Virus record (IMG/VR): IMGVR_UViG_3300006802_000534
Location: 1-24,667 of that record
From: a virus
Reading direction: 5' to 3' (one strand)
Length of the DNA stretch: 24,667 nucleotides
The first letter of the stretch is position 1. Every line of letters begins with the position of its first letter. Below the pieces are notes generated by a model that saw nothing but the letters and a program-made list of their open reading frames with translations, made no database searches and had not been told where the DNA came from. Positions 5,346-13,110 of this stretch are shown here, in pieces. A program made the position numbers and the translations under genes.

Positions 5346-8086
5346 TTTTCACCCTCGGCCGCTTTAAGCGCGGCCGCCTTCTCTTCTTTGCGTCGGGCCG
5401 CTCTCGCGATAGACGCTTCGAACTCGGCCTCGGCGTCGGCGAGCGCCCTCTTCCGTTTAATGTCCTCGATCGAATCGCCCTTATCAACGATCGGCCCTTT
5501 CGCGATCTGCTCGTCGAGAGTCTTCTCGCGCGCGTCAGAAACGAACCCTCGCCCCTCGCCGTCGATCTTAAACCCGATCTCTTCCTTGCGTTCTTCGATT
5601 CGTTTCTTTTCTTCGATCGCCCGGCGTCGAGCGGCCTCTTCTTGGACTGAACGATCGAAGTCGATATCGCTGTAACGGTTGTATTTACCTCGCCGGATCG
5701 CGTCCATTCGATCTTCGACGGCTTTCTCGAACCGGTCTTCTGTTGATACCTCGGCGACCTTGTCCTTCATGGATTCGCGCGCCTGCTTTGCATAACCGGC
5801 CGAGGGTCCGCCAACTACCCGAGAGCCTAGCGCCGAAAGAAACGGATCGTCGTCGTCGCCCTTGTCCGGCTTCCTGAGCGCGACACTAAACCAATCATCG
5901 ACGTCGGCCGTTTCTTGGATCGATAGTGCGACGGCCGTTCGCGGGTCTTCGTTTTTAATAAAGGCCATGATCTTTGCGAAGTCGTCCTCTTTGCCGAGTA
6001 TGACCGCGCCCGTCGTCGGGTCGACGTAGTCTTCGAGCCTCTCAGCTAACCGCTTCATGTGGTCCAGTTTAAACCCGCCGATGTCGACGGGCACTCGGTT
6101 TCCGGCCGAATAATATGTTCGAGTTCCTGAGAATATCGGGTTGCCCGTCTTCATGTGAACAAGGGTAAACGAACCGTCGCCGACGCCGTCTTCTGTCGCG
6201 ATCCCGAAGTTCCCGCTTATGACGCCGCGGACCGAAACGGCCTCGTAACCCTCGGCCCGGTTCCTGAGTACGTTAAAACTTCGTCGAGACCAGGTACCCG
6301 GCGCCGCGGGTTTTACCTTCTCGTTAACAAGGCCGAGACGGTCGCCGAGAATGTCGATCGCCTTAACGCCGTTCACCTTCTCGGCGACGAAAGACTCGGG
6401 AATCGCCGCGGCGTATTGAATTCGAAGGGTATCGAGCGCGGCGTCGAGACTGCTCTCGCCGACCTTGGTTAACCCGTTCGCGCCGAACATGCCCGAGCGA
6501 TCGAGATACTTCGCGGCGTCCTGTAGCCCTTCCTTCGAATACTCTCGGCCCTGTAGGAGCGTTCGACCGCTTGGAGTGTGTTCGAGTCGCGCTCGGCCGC
6601 TAGAGTCTTCGAGAACGCCCCACGGGCCGGCCTCGATCGCGTCTGGGTCCAAGTCGCGAGCGTTAAACGGTCCAGACTGCCAGTCGCCAGAACCGAACCG
6701 AAGCGCGGGCGGGTCTGATAGCACCAGGAATTCGCGCTGGTTGCCGTAGCGACCGTTACGCCAGCCGGGCGCGTCGACGCTCGCGAGAATTCGTCGCGTG
6801 TCCATATCCGAATAGATTACGCCGCCGTCGCGCCCGGCGAACTTCTTCGCGACGTTAACATCGTCGGTCCACGCCTCGACTGTACCGTCGATCGTGGTTT
6901 GGCTTTTTACGCCACGATATAGGCGAACCGACTCGACGCCGCGGTAATGTTCCTGCGTGTCTTCGTAGGTTCGGCGCAAGTCTGAGCGCATCTCGCCGAG
7001 ATCGCCGGGAATCGCTCGGCCTCTCGGGTTCCAGACAGCGCCGTCGAGCTCGAACTCGGTTCGCGCCGCTTCTTTGATCGCGACGGCGCCGGCCGAGTTC
7101 GAACTGTTCGTCCAATCGAGGATCAAGTCTTCGCGGCGTCGGTCGAAGGTGTCGACGGGCGCGCGTGGTGCCTGAGTCGAGGCGGTTGTCGGCGCGACTG
7201 GCGCGCGGCCGGCGAGTTCGCGGTTGCGAGCCTTCTCGGCCTCGACCCGAGCGATACCCTCTTCGACCGGCACGAGTTCGAGATCCTCGCCGTCGTCAAT
7301 CCAAGGTATTTCTTTTTCTCGGTCGTTCGGCCGGCCGGGCGGGTGCAGGAATGAGCGCCCGTCGCCGTCGACGAAGTTCTCTTCGAGATCTCGTACTTGC
7401 CCTTGCATCGGGTAGGAGTCGGAACCGGTTCGAGAGTCGAACGTTACGATCGCCGACTTGCGGACCGGTATGTCGTAAATGTCCCGGGCGTTTTTGAGCC
7501 CTTCCAAGTGCGCGCCGTTGTACGCCGTGAATAGCTCGGTTCGAAAGATTCGATCCGCTTTCCACCGTTCGGCGCCGATCGCGCTTTGTAGCGTGTCGAT
7601 AATAGGGTCGGCGAACGTCTTCGTCGCCGTCGCCGCCGAGAGTTCCTCGCGAACCCGTCGAGCGATATCCGGCCCCCAAGTCGCGAGCGAACTCGGTATT
7701 CGTTCGATCGCAGTCTGTCTTGAGAGTTCGCCAAGCGACGCCAGGTTAAGCGGCCGCGATTCCGCGCCGAACCGGTTAAGCCACGACGAAAGCTCTCGCT
7801 CGGCGTGACTCGGCGCCATTAGGAGCCCTTCGCCGAGGATCTCTTCGAGCGCGGTCTCTAGGTCGACGGTCGTTTCGAGCGCGGTTAAGCGCGCCAAGAT
7901 CTCGACCTCGCTAGCTTGCAGCGCCTCGAAGTCGGAATACTGGCGGAACTGTTGATCGTTCTCGATTCGCGCGAGCGCCCGTTCGAGCGTTCGGCCGACC
8001 CGAACCCGGGCGTCGCGCTCAAGCCTGATTAGCTGGGCGTGATGCGTTCGCGCGAGCGCGAGTATTTCGTCGGGAACTTTCGGCAT
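5342..8086 (-). CDS. MuF-like head morphogenesis protein fused to an ADP-ribosyltransferase-like domain
   Basis: This 914-residue protein is far larger than a typical gp7/MuF protein (about 250-400). Residues about 1-265 match the phage head-morphogenesis domain: helical N-terminus, then RIFRTELFTAYN (180-190) and a segment ending in FLHPPGRPNDREKEIPW (246-262), the usual conserved C-terminal loop of the family. After a linker (about 275-315), residues about 320-460 resemble an R-S-E-class ADP-ribosyltransferase: LYRG with Arg391, an AWTDDVNVAKKFAG stretch (405-418) in place of the S-T-S strand, and a Q-x-E motif (Gln450, Glu452) before FLVL. The serine position looks like Ala405, so activity is uncertain. 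Residues 460-770 are unrecognised; 770-914 are highly charged and probably coiled coil. Its start overlaps the portal stop as TAATG. MuF proteins enter the capsid, so a fused enzyme could be delivered with the DNA. Confidence 0.8.
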   Translation of the reverse strand: MPKVPDEILALARTHHAQLIRLERDARVRVGRTLERALARIENDQQFRQYSDFEALQASEVEILARLTALETTVDLETALEEILGEGLLMAPSHAERELSSWLNRFGAESRPLNLASLGELSRQTAIERIPSSLATWGPDIARRVREELSAATATKTFADPIIDTLQSAIGAERWKADRIFRTELFTAYNGAHLEGLKNARDIYDIPVRKSAIVTFDSRTGSDSYPMQGQVRDLEENFVDGDGRSFLHPPGRPNDREKEIPWIDDGEDLELVPVEEGIARVEAEKARNRELAGRAPVAPTTASTQAPRAPVDTFDRRREDLILDWTNSSNSAGAVAIKEAARTEFELDGAVWNPRGRAIPGDLGEMRSDLRRTYEDTQEHYRGVESVRLYRGVKSQTTIDGTVEAWTDDVNVAKKFAGRDGGVIYSDMDTRRILASVDAPGWRNGRYGNQREFLVLSDPPALRFGSGDWQSGPFNARDLDPDAIEAGPWGVLEDSSGRARLEHTPSGRTLLQGREYSKEGLQDAAKYLDRSGMFGANGLTKVGESSLDAALDTLRIQYAAAIPESFVAEKVNGVKAIDILGDRLGLVNEKVKPAAPGTWSRRSFNVLRNRAEGYEAVSVRGVISGNFGIATEDGVGDGSFTLVHMKTGNPIFSGTRTYYSAGNRVPVDIGGFKLDHMKRLAERLEDYVDPTTGAVILGKEDDFAKIMAFIKNEDPRTAVALSIQETADVDDWFSVALRKPDKGDDDDPFLSALGSRVVGGPSAGYAKQARESMKDKVAEVSTEDRFEKAVEDRMDAIRRGKYNRYSDIDFDRSVQEEAARRRAIEEKKRIEERKEEIGFKIDGEGRGFVSDAREKTLDEQIAKGPIVDKGDSIEDIKRKRALADAEAEFEASIARAARRKEEKAAALKAAEGEK

Positions 8087-9522
8087 TATTTAGGCTCGGC
8101 GGTTCCCGATGCCATTACGCCGGAGTCGACCCGATCGAGAAACTCGCCCACGTCTTCGATATCGAGAAACGGCGCGAGATATTCGATCGCCTTCTGTCGA
8201 TCGATTAGACCGAGTTCGTAAAGCTGTACGATCGCCGCCGAGTGCTCTCGAAGGTCGACCGCCGTCGGTTCCACCACGGGCGGCCATACTGCCGAGATTC
8301 GGGTATCATCGCCAGCCTTCGAAGCGCCAGTCGCTCGAAGCATCTTTAAGAGAAGTCGGCCGAGCCCTTCTTCGTAACCGGGTCGAAGATTCTGCACCAG
8401 CAAAACCATAGGATAAAGAAGCCGTTCGAGCGCGACGCCAGAAGCGGCGCCGACGAACTGCGCCGGGTCGTGATCGACTACCTGCACGATCTCGTTAAAA
8501 AGGTTTCGAACCATTCGGGTGTAGTCCATCGCGCTTGCCGAGCCCGTTCCGTTCATCTCTAAGAGCTTGGCGTCGGCCTTGCCGCTTGCGTCGCCCGGGT
8601 CGTTTTGCACGAGTAGTGTATTGTTTCCGCCCCTTCGAATAGCGGCGTCGTTCGCCGGGTCGACGCCGACGAACAGTAGCGTCGGTTCCTGATTGTACCG
8701 AATACCGCGGCCGGTCTGCGAGAGTGTATAGTTGACTTCGTCTTCGAGACCGAACTCAACTTCTTCTACCAGCGGCGCGCCGTCGATATCGTGCGCGACT
8801 TCGATCGGCGTAATCCACTCGGCCGGCACGAACCCGAGGTTATGCGTTACGGTCGTCTCGACGTCTTCTTTCCATTTCACCTTCTCAGATATCGGCCCGG
8901 CGACCGGGAAATATTCGATCGTCGCGTTAACGGTCCAGTCTCGCCGATGCCAGGTCTCGACACGTTCGCCGGTCTCTTCGTCGTCTTTGAAGGTGCGCCA
9001 GTACTCGATCAATTCGAGAAGCTCGTCGAACGCGATACCGAGTTCGATCGCCATTGCCCGATCGTCTCGGCCGAACTTTGGTTCGGCCTTGCAGGCGCTT
9101 ATGATCTCGGTATCGATCCGGCCGTCCGAGAACACGTAAAAGCCGACCGCAACGGTCCCGTGCAGACAACCGAGTCGGCCGATCTCAAGGTATCGGCGCC
9201 GAAGTCCCGACGCCGAAACGATATCGGCGAGCGCCTCGTTTATGTCTTTGTCTTCCTGCTCGCTTTTCCACGTCGGCGCGTGACCCTCGCCGAAGAGGTG
9301 CGCGTTGATACGGTTGACCGCTTTACGGGTTAAACCGATCTGGATCGACGGCTTCTTCTCTCGAAGCGGTTTCTCGGGAGTATCCCAAGGTTCGAGATCT
9401 TCGTATTGCTTGCCCCAATAGTAGGCGCTCGCTCGATTGAAGCGCGCCTCGCGCTCGGTAAACCCTAAGACTTTCGCCATTTTCATTGCCTCGCGTAATT
9501 GTCGAACGCCGCTCGATTCCAT
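8086..9522 (-). CDS. Portal protein
   Basis: This 478-residue protein sits directly after the large terminase (one base between genes) and before the MuF-like gene, the standard portal position. It has the typical portal composition: a helical N-terminus with YYWGKQYEDL, an R-K-A-V-N-R-I segment (about 66-72) resembling the K-x-x-x-N-x-I motif of SPP1-like portals, a clip/stem part with strands around residues 120-260, and a C-terminal crown region rich in helices (about 340-478) including LLLKMLRATGA. It would form the dodecameric ring through which DNA is packaged and to which the stopper binds. Start ATG at 9522 is well placed. Family assignment rests on order, length and these segments. 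Confidence 0.85.
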   Translation of the reverse strand: MESSGVRQLREAMKMAKVLGFTEREARFNRASAYYWGKQYEDLEPWDTPEKPLREKKPSIQIGLTRKAVNRINAHLFGEGHAPTWKSEQEDKDINEALADIVSASGLRRRYLEIGRLGCLHGTVAVGFYVFSDGRIDTEIISACKAEPKFGRDDRAMAIELGIAFDELLELIEYWRTFKDDEETGERVETWHRRDWTVNATIEYFPVAGPISEKVKWKEDVETTVTHNLGFVPAEWITPIEVAHDIDGAPLVEEVEFGLEDEVNYTLSQTGRGIRYNQEPTLLFVGVDPANDAAIRRGGNNTLLVQNDPGDASGKADAKLLEMNGTGSASAMDYTRMVRNLFNEIVQVVDHDPAQFVGAASGVALERLLYPMVLLVQNLRPGYEEGLGRLLLKMLRATGASKAGDDTRISAVWPPVVEPTAVDLREHSAAIVQLYELGLIDRQKAIEYLAPFLDIEDVGEFLDRVDSGVMASGTAEPK

Positions 9523-9523
9523 C

Positions 9524-10993
9524 TTATGCCACCAGGTCGAAAGCGTCGAAGCTCAAGCCCTTCGTGATTTCTTCCGTTACGAAGAGTCGGTTTCGCTTCG
9601 CTTCTGTATAGACACCATAACGCAAAGCATCAACCGAGTGATCGCCCTCTTTGACCGGCTTGCCGCTGCTGTCGTCTTTCCAGCGGTACGAAGCAAGTTC
9701 TCGTCGAAGGTTCTTACAGTCTTCGTGGATATAGAGCGTCGGCCGCATAACACCATCAGCTCGGCGAACCGGCTTAAGCAGCGTCGCCAGAAGATCTATC
9801 CCGGGATTTACCGAGTTATCGGCGCGGCGAATATCGAGCTTTTCTTGTCTAAACATTACAATGTTCGCGGGCTCGCTCGGGTCGGCCCAAGCGTGCGCGA
9901 CGCCGCGCTTCTCGGCCGCCTTAAATCGGTCGCGCCACGAGTCGACGCCGATCGAATCGGGGGGAGGCATAAGAGGCAGCTCGCGTTGATAGTCTTCGCG
10001 GTAGGCGATCAAATAGCCTTCGAGCGTTAGACCGATCTCGATTTGCGAGCCCGGGTTACTGTGCCCCCAGTCGATCCCGGCGAACCTACGGTAAACGCTC
10101 GGCGGTATGCTCTTAACGATGTGCGTCGCGTCGTCGACGAAGTCTTCGAACACCTTACCCTCGAACGCGTCGAAGCTCGCTTCGTAGTTCCGAAGGTATA
10201 GCGCCTTCGAGAGTGTCGCCTTAGCCTCGGCCGCTTCTGCCACGAGATGCGGTAGCGAGGTATTGTCGACGGTTCTAAAGTGAATGTTCGCATAACCCTC
10301 GCGCGACTGAGCCCAAAGATCCGAATGTACCCAATTCTTGCCCATTGGCGTGGTTGTGAACAGCGACCAGCCTAGCCGATCGGATAGCGCCGGGCGCAAG
10401 TTATCGGCCCACGTTGCCGACTTGATTCGCGCCGCTTCGTCGAGCCAGGCACCATTGAGACCCGAACCCACAAGTCGAAGCGGGTTGTCGGCCGATTTGA
10501 ACTCGATCAAGATTCCTCCGCGCAGCCACAACGCGTTCTCGGTCGACGAATAACGAAGAATCAAGGGCGAGTCGACGCCGCCCAAGATCTCGAAGATCTC
10601 GCGCCGCTGGTAGACGCCGAGAGCATAGGTCGGCGCTACGCACCAATACCACGTGAACGGCTTAGTCTCGGCCGATATCCTCGCCGGTGCGGTCCACGTT
10701 GCACCCTTGCCGACCTCGGCCCAATAGTCGCGAACGATGCGTTTAAAGAACTCTCGGCCGCCGCCGTAGGTCTTGCCCGAGCGTCGACCGGCGACAACCG
10801 TAACGAAGCGGTTCTCAATCATTGCTTGCGCGAGGTTTTCCTGCGCGCCGTGCGGGTGGTACGTCGAAAGGTGTTCACGGGCGAACGCTTCGATCGAAGG
10901 GAAGCTCTCGCCGATCCCGCCCGTGATTCTTTGGAATAGCGGCGCCAGCTTTGCGAGCGCGCCGTTAGTGTAATTTCGTGAGTTTGTTTTCAT
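9524..10993 (-). CDS. terL: Terminase large subunit
   Basis: The ATG at 10993 gives 489 residues, overlapping the small terminase gene by 29 nt; the open frame continues upstream but that part is out of family and inside terS. The ATPase domain shows a Walker A-like GRRSGKT (69-75), preceded by VTVVA, and a Walker B LDEAAR (184-189) with the catalytic Glu next to Asp185, plus a coupling-motif-like FTTTPMGKNW (212-221). The nuclease domain has the RNase H-like acidic residues in FAGIDWG (Asp308), AWADPSEP (Asp371) and GDHSVDALRY (Asp451, Asp455). The protein pumps DNA into the prohead and cuts the concatemer. All key residues appear present, so it should be active. Confidence 0.95.
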   Translation of the reverse strand: MKTNSRNYTNGALAKLAPLFQRITGGIGESFPSIEAFAREHLSTYHPHGAQENLAQAMIENRFVTVVAGRRSGKTYGGGREFFKRIVRDYWAEVGKGATWTAPARISAETKPFTWYWCVAPTYALGVYQRREIFEILGGVDSPLILRYSSTENALWLRGGILIEFKSADNPLRLVGSGLNGAWLDEAARIKSATWADNLRPALSDRLGWSLFTTTPMGKNWVHSDLWAQSREGYANIHFRTVDNTSLPHLVAEAAEAKATLSKALYLRNYEASFDAFEGKVFEDFVDDATHIVKSIPPSVYRRFAGIDWGHSNPGSQIEIGLTLEGYLIAYREDYQRELPLMPPPDSIGVDSWRDRFKAAEKRGVAHAWADPSEPANIVMFRQEKLDIRRADNSVNPGIDLLATLLKPVRRADGVMRPTLYIHEDCKNLRRELASYRWKDDSSGKPVKEGDHSVDALRYGVYTEAKRNRLFVTEEITKGLSFDAFDLVA

Positions 10994-11531
10994 CGCCCAA
11001 AACTTCGAGAAGTGAGTCGACGGCGAGTGCTCTCGATTCCTGCTCGGCCGCGGTCTCGAAAAGTTTTGCGGTTGCTTGAATGAATTTCGGAAGTTCGCGC
11101 GGGCATAACACGAGTTCGGTGTCTTTCTCGAAGACTTCGAGCGAACGCTCAATAATTGCCATCGCTCGGATCGCGTTACGGGTCGACGCCTCGGCATAGC
11201 TGAGAAGTCGCTCGCGGAACCCGTTTAACTTGGCGACGTGGTCGATCTCCATTCGGGCGACGCTTGCGGCGTCCTGATACCGATCGAAGGCCAGCACGCG
11301 GGCGACCCAATCGTTCGCCGAACTCCACGCGGCGAAGTATCCCGGCGCCCGTTTGTTCTTTGGCGGTTCGCCGGTTCTCTCGACGGCGTAGGCGCTCCAC
11401 GCGGCGAGCATAGTCCGCTCGATCGGGACCATGTCGCGGTAATACTTAAACGCGGCCCATTGGGCGTCAGTTTCGCGCTGTAGGCGTTCCCAAGGTTCGG
11501 CCGGGCGTTCTGTCGTCTGTTCGTCTAACAT
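10965..11531 (-). CDS. terS: Terminase small subunit-like protein
   Basis: This 188-residue protein starts at an ATG with a clear GGAG (ACGGAGACGC) upstream. It is helical, with an N-terminal segment PWERLQRETDAQWAAFKYYRDM (read as two pieces around residue 20-37) followed by an R-x-x-x-x-A-x-x-W pattern and W-V-A-R-V-L-A-F-D-R-Y (about 75-85). Such Trp-rich helical stretches are common in phiKZ-unrelated siphophage small terminases that recognise the packaging site. The remaining 90 residues are long helices suited to ring formation. Immediate linkage and overlap with terL supports the name. The packaging site itself could not be located in this window. Confidence 0.75.
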   Translation of the reverse strand: MLDEQTTERPAEPWERLQRETDAQWAAFKYYRDMVPIERTMLAAWSAYAVERTGEPPKNKRAPGYFAAWSSANDWVARVLAFDRYQDAASVARMEIDHVAKLNGFRERLLSYAEASTRNAIRAMAIIERSLEVFEKDTELVLCPRELPKFIQATAKLFETAAEQESRALAVDSLLEVLGDENKLTKLH

Positions 11532-11579
11532 GCGTCTCCGTTGCTCTCGCTCGATATTAACCGCATGTAAGGGTAAAGG

Positions 11580-11732
11580 CTAGTCGCCCGACGCCAGGCT
11601 CTCGAACTCGGCGCGGAATCGGGCGACGGCATCTTTTCGGCCGCATCCAAAATATTTGCGAGTCACCCAACAACCCGCGCGAAGTTCCGAGATATACCAA
11701 CCGCCGCTGGTCGTTAGCTTTGCGACAATCAT
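11580..11732 (-). CDS. Very small hypothetical protein upstream of terS
   Basis: A 50-residue gene starts at an ATG overlapping the previous stop as ATGA, the same coupling used throughout this genome, and ends 48 nt before terS. The peptide contains GGWYISELRAGCWVTRKYFGCGRKDAVARFRAEF-like content (read as two short blocks at residues 10-24 and 25-43), suggesting a three-strand beta sheet followed by a helix. That pattern recalls small AP2-like or integrase arm-type DNA-binding modules, but the similarity is only impressionistic. Codon choice matches neighbouring genes. No function can be assigned. Confidence 0.6.
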   Translation of the reverse strand: MIVAKLTTSGGWYISELRAGCWVTRKYFGCGRKDAVARFRAEFESLASGD

Positions 11733-11995
11733 GATCGACCCACTTCTTCGCGAAGCTCGATCGCCGCGCTCAAGTTTTCGTTAACGATATCGAGGCAAGC
11801 GGCCCGAAGCTCGGGCGAGTCCTGCACAGAATGAAACCTCGAAACGCACTTCGAAAGCGTGCTCGCGATTCGGGGCGAGTTCTTAACGAGCGACGCCGAG
11901 CCGTAGTCGTCAAACGCCGACAAGAGGTAGGCAAGACCGACGATAAGGCTCTCGGTCCCGGATTCGGTCAAGTAGTCAATAACAAGCTGATTCAT
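11729..11995 (-). CDS. Small helical hypothetical protein, first gene of the late leftward unit
   Basis: The start at ATG 11995 gives 88 residues and is preceded by AAGGATCGACC; this leader is identical over 20 nt to the one before the 65-residue gene at 13030. An upstream in-frame start would fall inside the promoter. The protein is helical with Ser/Ala/Leu-rich segments (TESLIVGLAYLLSAF, about 14-28) and no recognised domain. It is the first gene after a strong promoter-like sequence (12031-12059), and no terminator is seen between it and terS, so its promoter may drive the packaging and head genes. Function is unknown. Confidence 0.65.
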   Translation of the reverse strand: MNQLVIDYLTESGTESLIVGLAYLLSAFDDYGSASLVKNSPRIASTLSKCVSRFHSVQDSPELRAACLDIVNENLSAAIELREEVGRS

Positions 11996-12073
11996 GGTCG
12001 ATCCTTCGATTCGTTTCTCGTTGCCAAGAGAAGTTAACAAAGGTGAAACACTGCGTCAACCATTATTATTGTT
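11991..12073 (-). repeat. Promoter/leader cassette, copy 2
   Basis: Two exact 20-nt blocks (11991-12010 and 12054-12073), separated by 43 nt, are repeated at 13026-13045 and 13091-13110, separated by 45 nt. The first block includes the ribosome binding site and start codon of the downstream gene; the second includes an AT-rich upstream element and the -35 box. The sequence between differs, apart from the -10 position. The two copies lie about 1.04 kb apart in direct orientation and bracket the methyltransferase pair. Confidence 0.9.
12031..12059 (-). promoter_or_regulatory. Sigma70-like promoter ahead of the small gene and packaging/head genes
   Basis: On the minus strand a TTGACG -35 (12059-12054) is followed after exactly 17 bp by TAACTT (12036-12031). 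An AT-rich stretch AACAATAATAATGG lies directly upstream of the -35, like an UP element. The predicted start of transcription is about 28-30 nt before the ATG at 11995. The -35 and upstream element are identical to the copy at 13091-13110. Confidence 0.6.
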
Positions 12074-12075
12074 CG

Positions 12076-12831
12076 CTAGCCTAAGAGCGCTTTTTTCGCG
12101 GTGGCCACTGTGTGGGGAGTCTGGGCGTTGCCAAGGGCCGTAAGTCGGTCCACCCGATCGGGAACCCCATAAGCCATTCGATCCATTCTGGGTTCAACGG
12201 TCCAGATACTACCATCGAGAGATTGACCTGTTTCCCGATCGCGATCCGGCGTTTCACGACCGGATCTTCTGGGTTGCCTCGATTCCGAGAGTCGGCGGCC
12301 GCAGGTGTCGGAACACTCGATATCCCGCAAGGTGGCGGCGATCCAAAGCCGATCGCGCTTATGCGGTGCGCCAACGTCGGCAGCTCCCAAGATTCCCCAC
12401 TCAAGATCATACCCGAGTTCGGCCAGGTCCCCGAAAACCGTTTCGATATATCTATGTTTCCCAGACATGAGGCCGGGCACGTTCTCCAAGAATAGGAATC
12501 GCGGCACCACTTGGCGAATGACTCTAACGGTAGCCGGCCACATGTTCCGCGTGTCGTCTGCGCCCTTCTGAGTTCCCGCCGTAGTGAAAGGCTGACACGG
12601 GAAACCGGCCGAAACGACGTCGACAAGACCTCGCCAAGCCGTACCGTCGAAACTTCGCACGTCATCCCAGATCGGGCACTCGTGCAGAAGTCCATCTGAC
12701 ATTCGAGCCTGAAGGATTGCGGCCGCGTAGCGGTTCCATTCGACGCAGCACACTGTATCCCAGTCGCCATACGTCCCCAGCAGACCGCCTCCAATACCTG
12801 CAAAGAGCGCGAGTTCTTTCGGCTTATCCAC
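12076..12831 (-). CDS. DNA (cytosine-5)-methyltransferase
   Basis: This 251-residue protein starts at a GTG just after the stop of the upstream gene. It shows the C5-methyltransferase motifs in order: motif I LALFAGIGGG (8-16, SAM binding), motif IV GFPCQPF (76-82) with catalytic Cys79, motif VI LENVPG (115-120), motif VIII KRDRLWI (158-164), and motif X GNAQTPHTV near the C-terminus (about 232-240). The part between motifs VIII and X is only about 65 residues, so the target-recognition region is short. It transfers a methyl group from SAM to cytosine, and in phages such enzymes usually protect DNA from host restriction. No cognate nuclease is nearby. A second frame is also open over the same DNA but lacks any of these motifs. 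The gene lies between two copies of a promoter cassette. Confidence 0.93.
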   Translation of the reverse strand: MDKPKELALFAGIGGGLLGTYGDWDTVCCVEWNRYAAAILQARMSDGLLHECPIWDDVRSFDGTAWRGLVDVVSAGFPCQPFTTAGTQKGADDTRNMWPATVRVIRQVVPRFLFLENVPGLMSGKHRYIETVFGDLAELGYDLEWGILGAADVGAPHKRDRLWIAATLRDIECSDTCGRRLSESRQPRRSGRETPDRDRETGQSLDGSIWTVEPRMDRMAYGVPDRVDRLTALGNAQTPHTVATAKKALLG

Positions 12832-12832
12832 A

Positions 12833-13030
12833 TTAAGACCCCGCGAGCGCGTCGAGCTGTGATAGTGCGTCGGCGGCGTTTCGATAGTGATTCATGATCC
12901 CGTGGACGAAGATCATGTCGAGCGCCGGAACAACTACGATCGTACCCTTGCCCATAACCTCGCCAAAACTCGGGTGCTGACCCGGTTTAAATCCGCGCTT
13001 TTCGAGTTCTTTCTTAAAATTCTTATTCAT
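12833..13030 (-). CDS. Small hypothetical protein paired with the cytosine methyltransferase
   Basis: This 65-residue protein starts at an ATG (13030) with the AAGGATCGACC leader and ends two bases before the methyltransferase start, so both are probably made from one transcript. It begins with a basic helix (MNKNFKKELEKRGFKPG), then shows a G-K-G-T-I-V-V-V-P strand and a C-terminal helix. No known domain is recognised. The genetic pairing suggests a partner or regulator for the enzyme, but nothing in the sequence proves it. Confidence 0.6.
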   Translation of the reverse strand: MNKNFKKELEKRGFKPGQHPSFGEVMGKGTIVVVPALDMIFVHGIMNHYRNAADALSQLDALAGS

Positions 13031-13110
13031 GGTCGATCCTTCGATGTTTGTTTCCTAACGCCCCCAGAAGATAGCGACGCCCTTCTCGCCCGTCAACCAT
13101 TATTATTGTT
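13026..13110 (-). repeat. Promoter/leader cassette, copy 1
   Basis: Matches the copy at 11991-12073 in two exact 20-nt blocks: 13026-13045 (ribosome binding site and start region) and 13091-13110 (upstream element plus -35). The second block overlaps the stop codon of the XF1762-like gene, which ends in TAA at 13103-13105. Confidence 0.9.
13068..13096 (-). promoter_or_regulatory. Sigma70-like promoter for the small gene and cytosine methyltransferase
   Basis: Minus-strand TTGACG (13096-13091), 17 bp, then TATCTT (13073-13068). An AT-rich element lies directly upstream. The -10 is closer to consensus than in the second copy. Predicted transcription start is about 30 nt before the ATG at 13030. 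Confidence 0.65.

Noticed and set aside
10994-11197. An upstream N-terminal extension of the large terminase frame.
   Set aside because: This part is Ser/Arg-rich, lies inside the small terminase gene in another frame, and the internal ATG at 10993 starts a normal-length family member.
12081-12833. A second 250-codon reading frame open on the same strand as the cytosine methyltransferase, starting at an ATG coupled as TAATG.
   Set aside because: All methyltransferase motifs, including the P-C-Q catalytic loop, lie in the other frame; the alternative product is Ser/Arg-rich without domain features, so it is a shadow.
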